In this document: positions 61,749 to 64,000 of the stretch, piece by piece
Position numbering within the stretch: the first letter of the stretch is position 1
Layout: each line of letters opens with the position of its first letter
Source: Cornus controversa
Taxonomy: Eukaryota; Streptophyta; Magnoliopsida; Cornales; Cornaceae
Reading direction: 5' to 3'
DNA length: 64,000 nucleotides
Assembly: GCA_026545225.1 (NCBI GenBank)
Contig: CM048854.1
Location: 26,146,730 to 26,210,729 of the forward strand
Made by a program: the position numbers and the translations under genes
Notes under the pieces: generated by a model
Seen by the model: the letters and a program-made list of their open reading frames with translations, nothing else
Told to the model about the DNA's origin: nothing
Database searches by the model: none

Positions 61749-64000
61749 TCACAAAATTAGATTTCTTTGGCTCATCTTCAAGTGTTTTTCCACTTGCTCC
61801 AACCATCCATCTGCTATCAACAGATCGAAACTCCCCTCAAAGCTCGGAGGCATTAGCTTCTGAAAGTGAGTGATGAATTTGAACCTCCTTTCAACCTCAT
61901 TCTCTTCTGATTGTATTACCGGTTGTTGTACTTCATTAGTGGTTGTCCTAACAAAGTCTTTGAGAGCCATGGTCATGTTGGCGACCAAACGGCCTTCCTC
62001 AGGAACTCTGCCCCTAATTCCCTCTCCTCGCTCTCTAAGTAGCATATTTCTATCTATTCAAGATATAGGTTAACATAACAAGCCATCACATGCTATGTAT
62101 TCAAGATAATCAACTACTACTCAACATAATAATATGTTATCATTTCGCACGTAACACATGGACATGCTTTTCAAAACACATTTAATCACATAGACATGTT
62201 CTCACCTCACACATAACATATACACATGTTATCACACAAGCACACTTATATTTTAACACATAACATATCGGATAACATGTTGTTATAACATAAACACTTA
62301 ACATTTTTATCATGTAAGCACATTTCACATGCACATAAGTTCTCTATCCAACTCTGTCATGTCCAAACGCGTTTCTAGGTTATCAAACTCAAAGGTTCTA
62401 AATTATCCCGAATCTACACATGATCTGTCCATTACCTGTCGCTCCTAGGTGTTCGACTTAATACTCTGATACCAAGTTGTCACACTCCAAAATTCTGACT
62501 GCCAAGACTCCACCGATCCGAGCCTGAACTCTAGGTAGTGAGGTATCATGATTGCCCGATCATCATTCCGTGATCTGAAAAATCGTGGCAAACTACTATC
62601 AACATCACCCTCAGTTCCTACTCGAAACACCGAGATCATTATATACAACCGAAGTCTTTACATTATCGATATATTCATCATTTACTGGATATGTTATAAC
62701 GATCAACCAATCTAAGTGGTTATCTCAAAATCAGCAGAAGCATTCATAACAACATTAACATCATACTTGCAAGCATACATAACCAATTCAAATACACTAG
62801 AGATATCACTTAATGAAAACATGTATGCACAAGTTCATTCACAATCCTTAGTCTCTACAACTTTTTGTACGAATCGAAACCATCATTTTGCATAATCGAA
62901 GTGCTACTTTCACACAATCAAAATAAAGGTTTCGCATAATCGTTGTATTGAAGTCCTATCAAAGTTTTCAAAATTCAGGATCTCACACTTGTAATTTTTT
63001 GCACAATCAAAACCTCAATTTCGCACAATTGAAAATTTCGATCGTGCGAAACAGGAGTTTCGCACAATTAAAATCATCTCCTGCAGAATTTTTAGCAACT
63101 TAACATTTTGGTCATTTTTGATCTAATGTCCCTCATTAACACATCTATACATCACATCTCACATACGTATCAACATAACCATTCTCACAAGTTTATACAT
63201 GTGAAAATAAACAAAAATACATGGATTATCATTTAAATCATCTAGCAGTCTACTATGCTTATAATGTATAAAATTATAAGTCATGAACGACACATGTTTA
63301 AGAACGTACTTAAACGTATACATTTATAAAACATAAATAATATATGTTCTCAAAACATAAATAGTCATTACATGTTGTCATATGCATATAATCCACAATC
63401 CAGGTATGCATTCAAATAAAGTAATATGAGTCTTTAAATGAAACCAAGATATTCTCCATGCCAATACTCTATTCGGGAGACTCCATCACCTTTTTCTCAT
63501 TTCTTAAAAAATATTAATTCTCAAGGGATAAGCAACCACACGATCAGTAGAAATGTCTAAAACATAATTTTGCAAGCTCTGTGAATACTACATAAACATA
63601 CATTTGCATTTAATCATGTTAACCAAATATTCACATATCACAATCGTATCATAAGCAACGTATAAATATGACATGATATGCACAACTCCCTCATCCTTTC
63701 CACACATCCATTGGGTTTCGATTTTGTGGGCCGACTAATCCCACTTAACCGAGGTTCTAAAGTCGATTTACCTCATCAGAAGACTCCATTTTAGGGAGTA
63801 TTCTCTTCCATTATAATACAGAGCCCCAATTAAGGATCACTCCACAGGGTTCCAAAGCTGGATTGTCCCATATGGATTTATAACGAATACCATGCCACCT
63901 CAAGAGGGCCCTCAACTCAATTGAGCTCACCACCCTCACCAAACCAATGATGATGTATCCCATATATTCATATTCACAATTCACTCAATATAACAATAAT
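61749..64000 (-). mobile_element. Ty3/gypsy element, 5' LTR and start of gag, leaving the window
   Basis: LTR from 62478 to beyond 64000 (its 3' end reads GGAGTGTGACA on the minus strand). A primer-binding site TGGTATCAGAGT follows at about 62474-62463. A gag start lies within 62045-61749 (HFQKLMPPSFEGSFDLLIAD, WLEQVEKHL). Similarity to gag stops near 61749, so the rest of the element is absent here. Broken. The LTR carries a cluster of TTTCGCACAATYGAAA near-palindromes at 62870-63080. Confidence 0.7.
62870..63080. repeat. Near-palindrome cluster inside the terminal Ty3/gypsy LTR
   Basis: Repeated TTTCGCACAATTGAAA-like words (about 62890, 62930, 62998, 63020 and 63058), including TTTCGATCGTGCGAAA. 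The arms TTTCGCAC and GTGCGAAA are complementary. Confidence 0.75.

Overview
The window looks like nuclear DNA from a flowering plant, most likely a eudicot. It is AT-rich and intron-bearing, full of (AT)n, (CT)n and (CA)n microsatellites, and about half of it is plant-type LTR retrotransposon. The species cannot be named from sequence alone. Only three complete host genes are visible, plus the 3' end of a fourth. They are an NPF4.6-like transporter (26480-30376, +, five exons, 613 aa) and two tandem FAD-dependent monooxygenases of the plant MO1 type (MO-A 32651-38875 and MO-B 40232-45831, both -, six exons each, 402 and 405 aa). The fourth is the last two exons of an unrecognised coiled-coil protein gene (61084-61563, -). 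No tRNA, rRNA or CRISPR array was found.

Layout: 1-7373 is intergenic, with a probable hAT-like relic (about 2149-2768) and a Tourist/PIF-like MITE (3394-3776). 7379-18472 is a decayed Ty1/copia element on +. Inside it, at an exact ACAAT target duplication, lies a second copia element on - (8131-14262), which holds a further LTR-element fragment (about 9340-11490). 18473-26263 is intergenic, with a TIR element, a possible SINE and a truncated Ty3/gypsy 5' end (20767-24090). 26264-30840 is the NPF gene. 32270-46200 is the monooxygenase pair. 46748-56540 is a Sirevirus-type copia element on -. It splits the spacer upstream of MO-B, whose other half resumes at about 56590-57247. 57248-58606 is a solo LTR with a 5-bp duplication. 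59902-60789 is a TRIM array with three LTRs. 61084-61563 is the coiled-coil gene end. 61749-64000 is the 5' end of another Ty3/gypsy element on -, running out of the window.

The transporter and the monooxygenases are unrelated neighbours, with no sign of a shared pathway. The monooxygenase duplication acts as a built-in clock. A TRIM solo LTR, a Mutator-like MITE and local tandem duplications are present in one copy and absent from the other, so they followed the duplication. The homologous spacer blocks on both sides of the Sirevirus show that it too arrived after the duplication.

The most unusual signal is that three unrelated LTR families here (the Sirevirus, the solo LTR and the terminal Ty3/gypsy LTR) carry clusters of short near-palindromes of different sequence but similar design. 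In the Sirevirus the same palindrome class recurs in both LTRs and again between pol and the polypurine tract. All coordinates and exon boundaries were derived by reading the sequence by eye.
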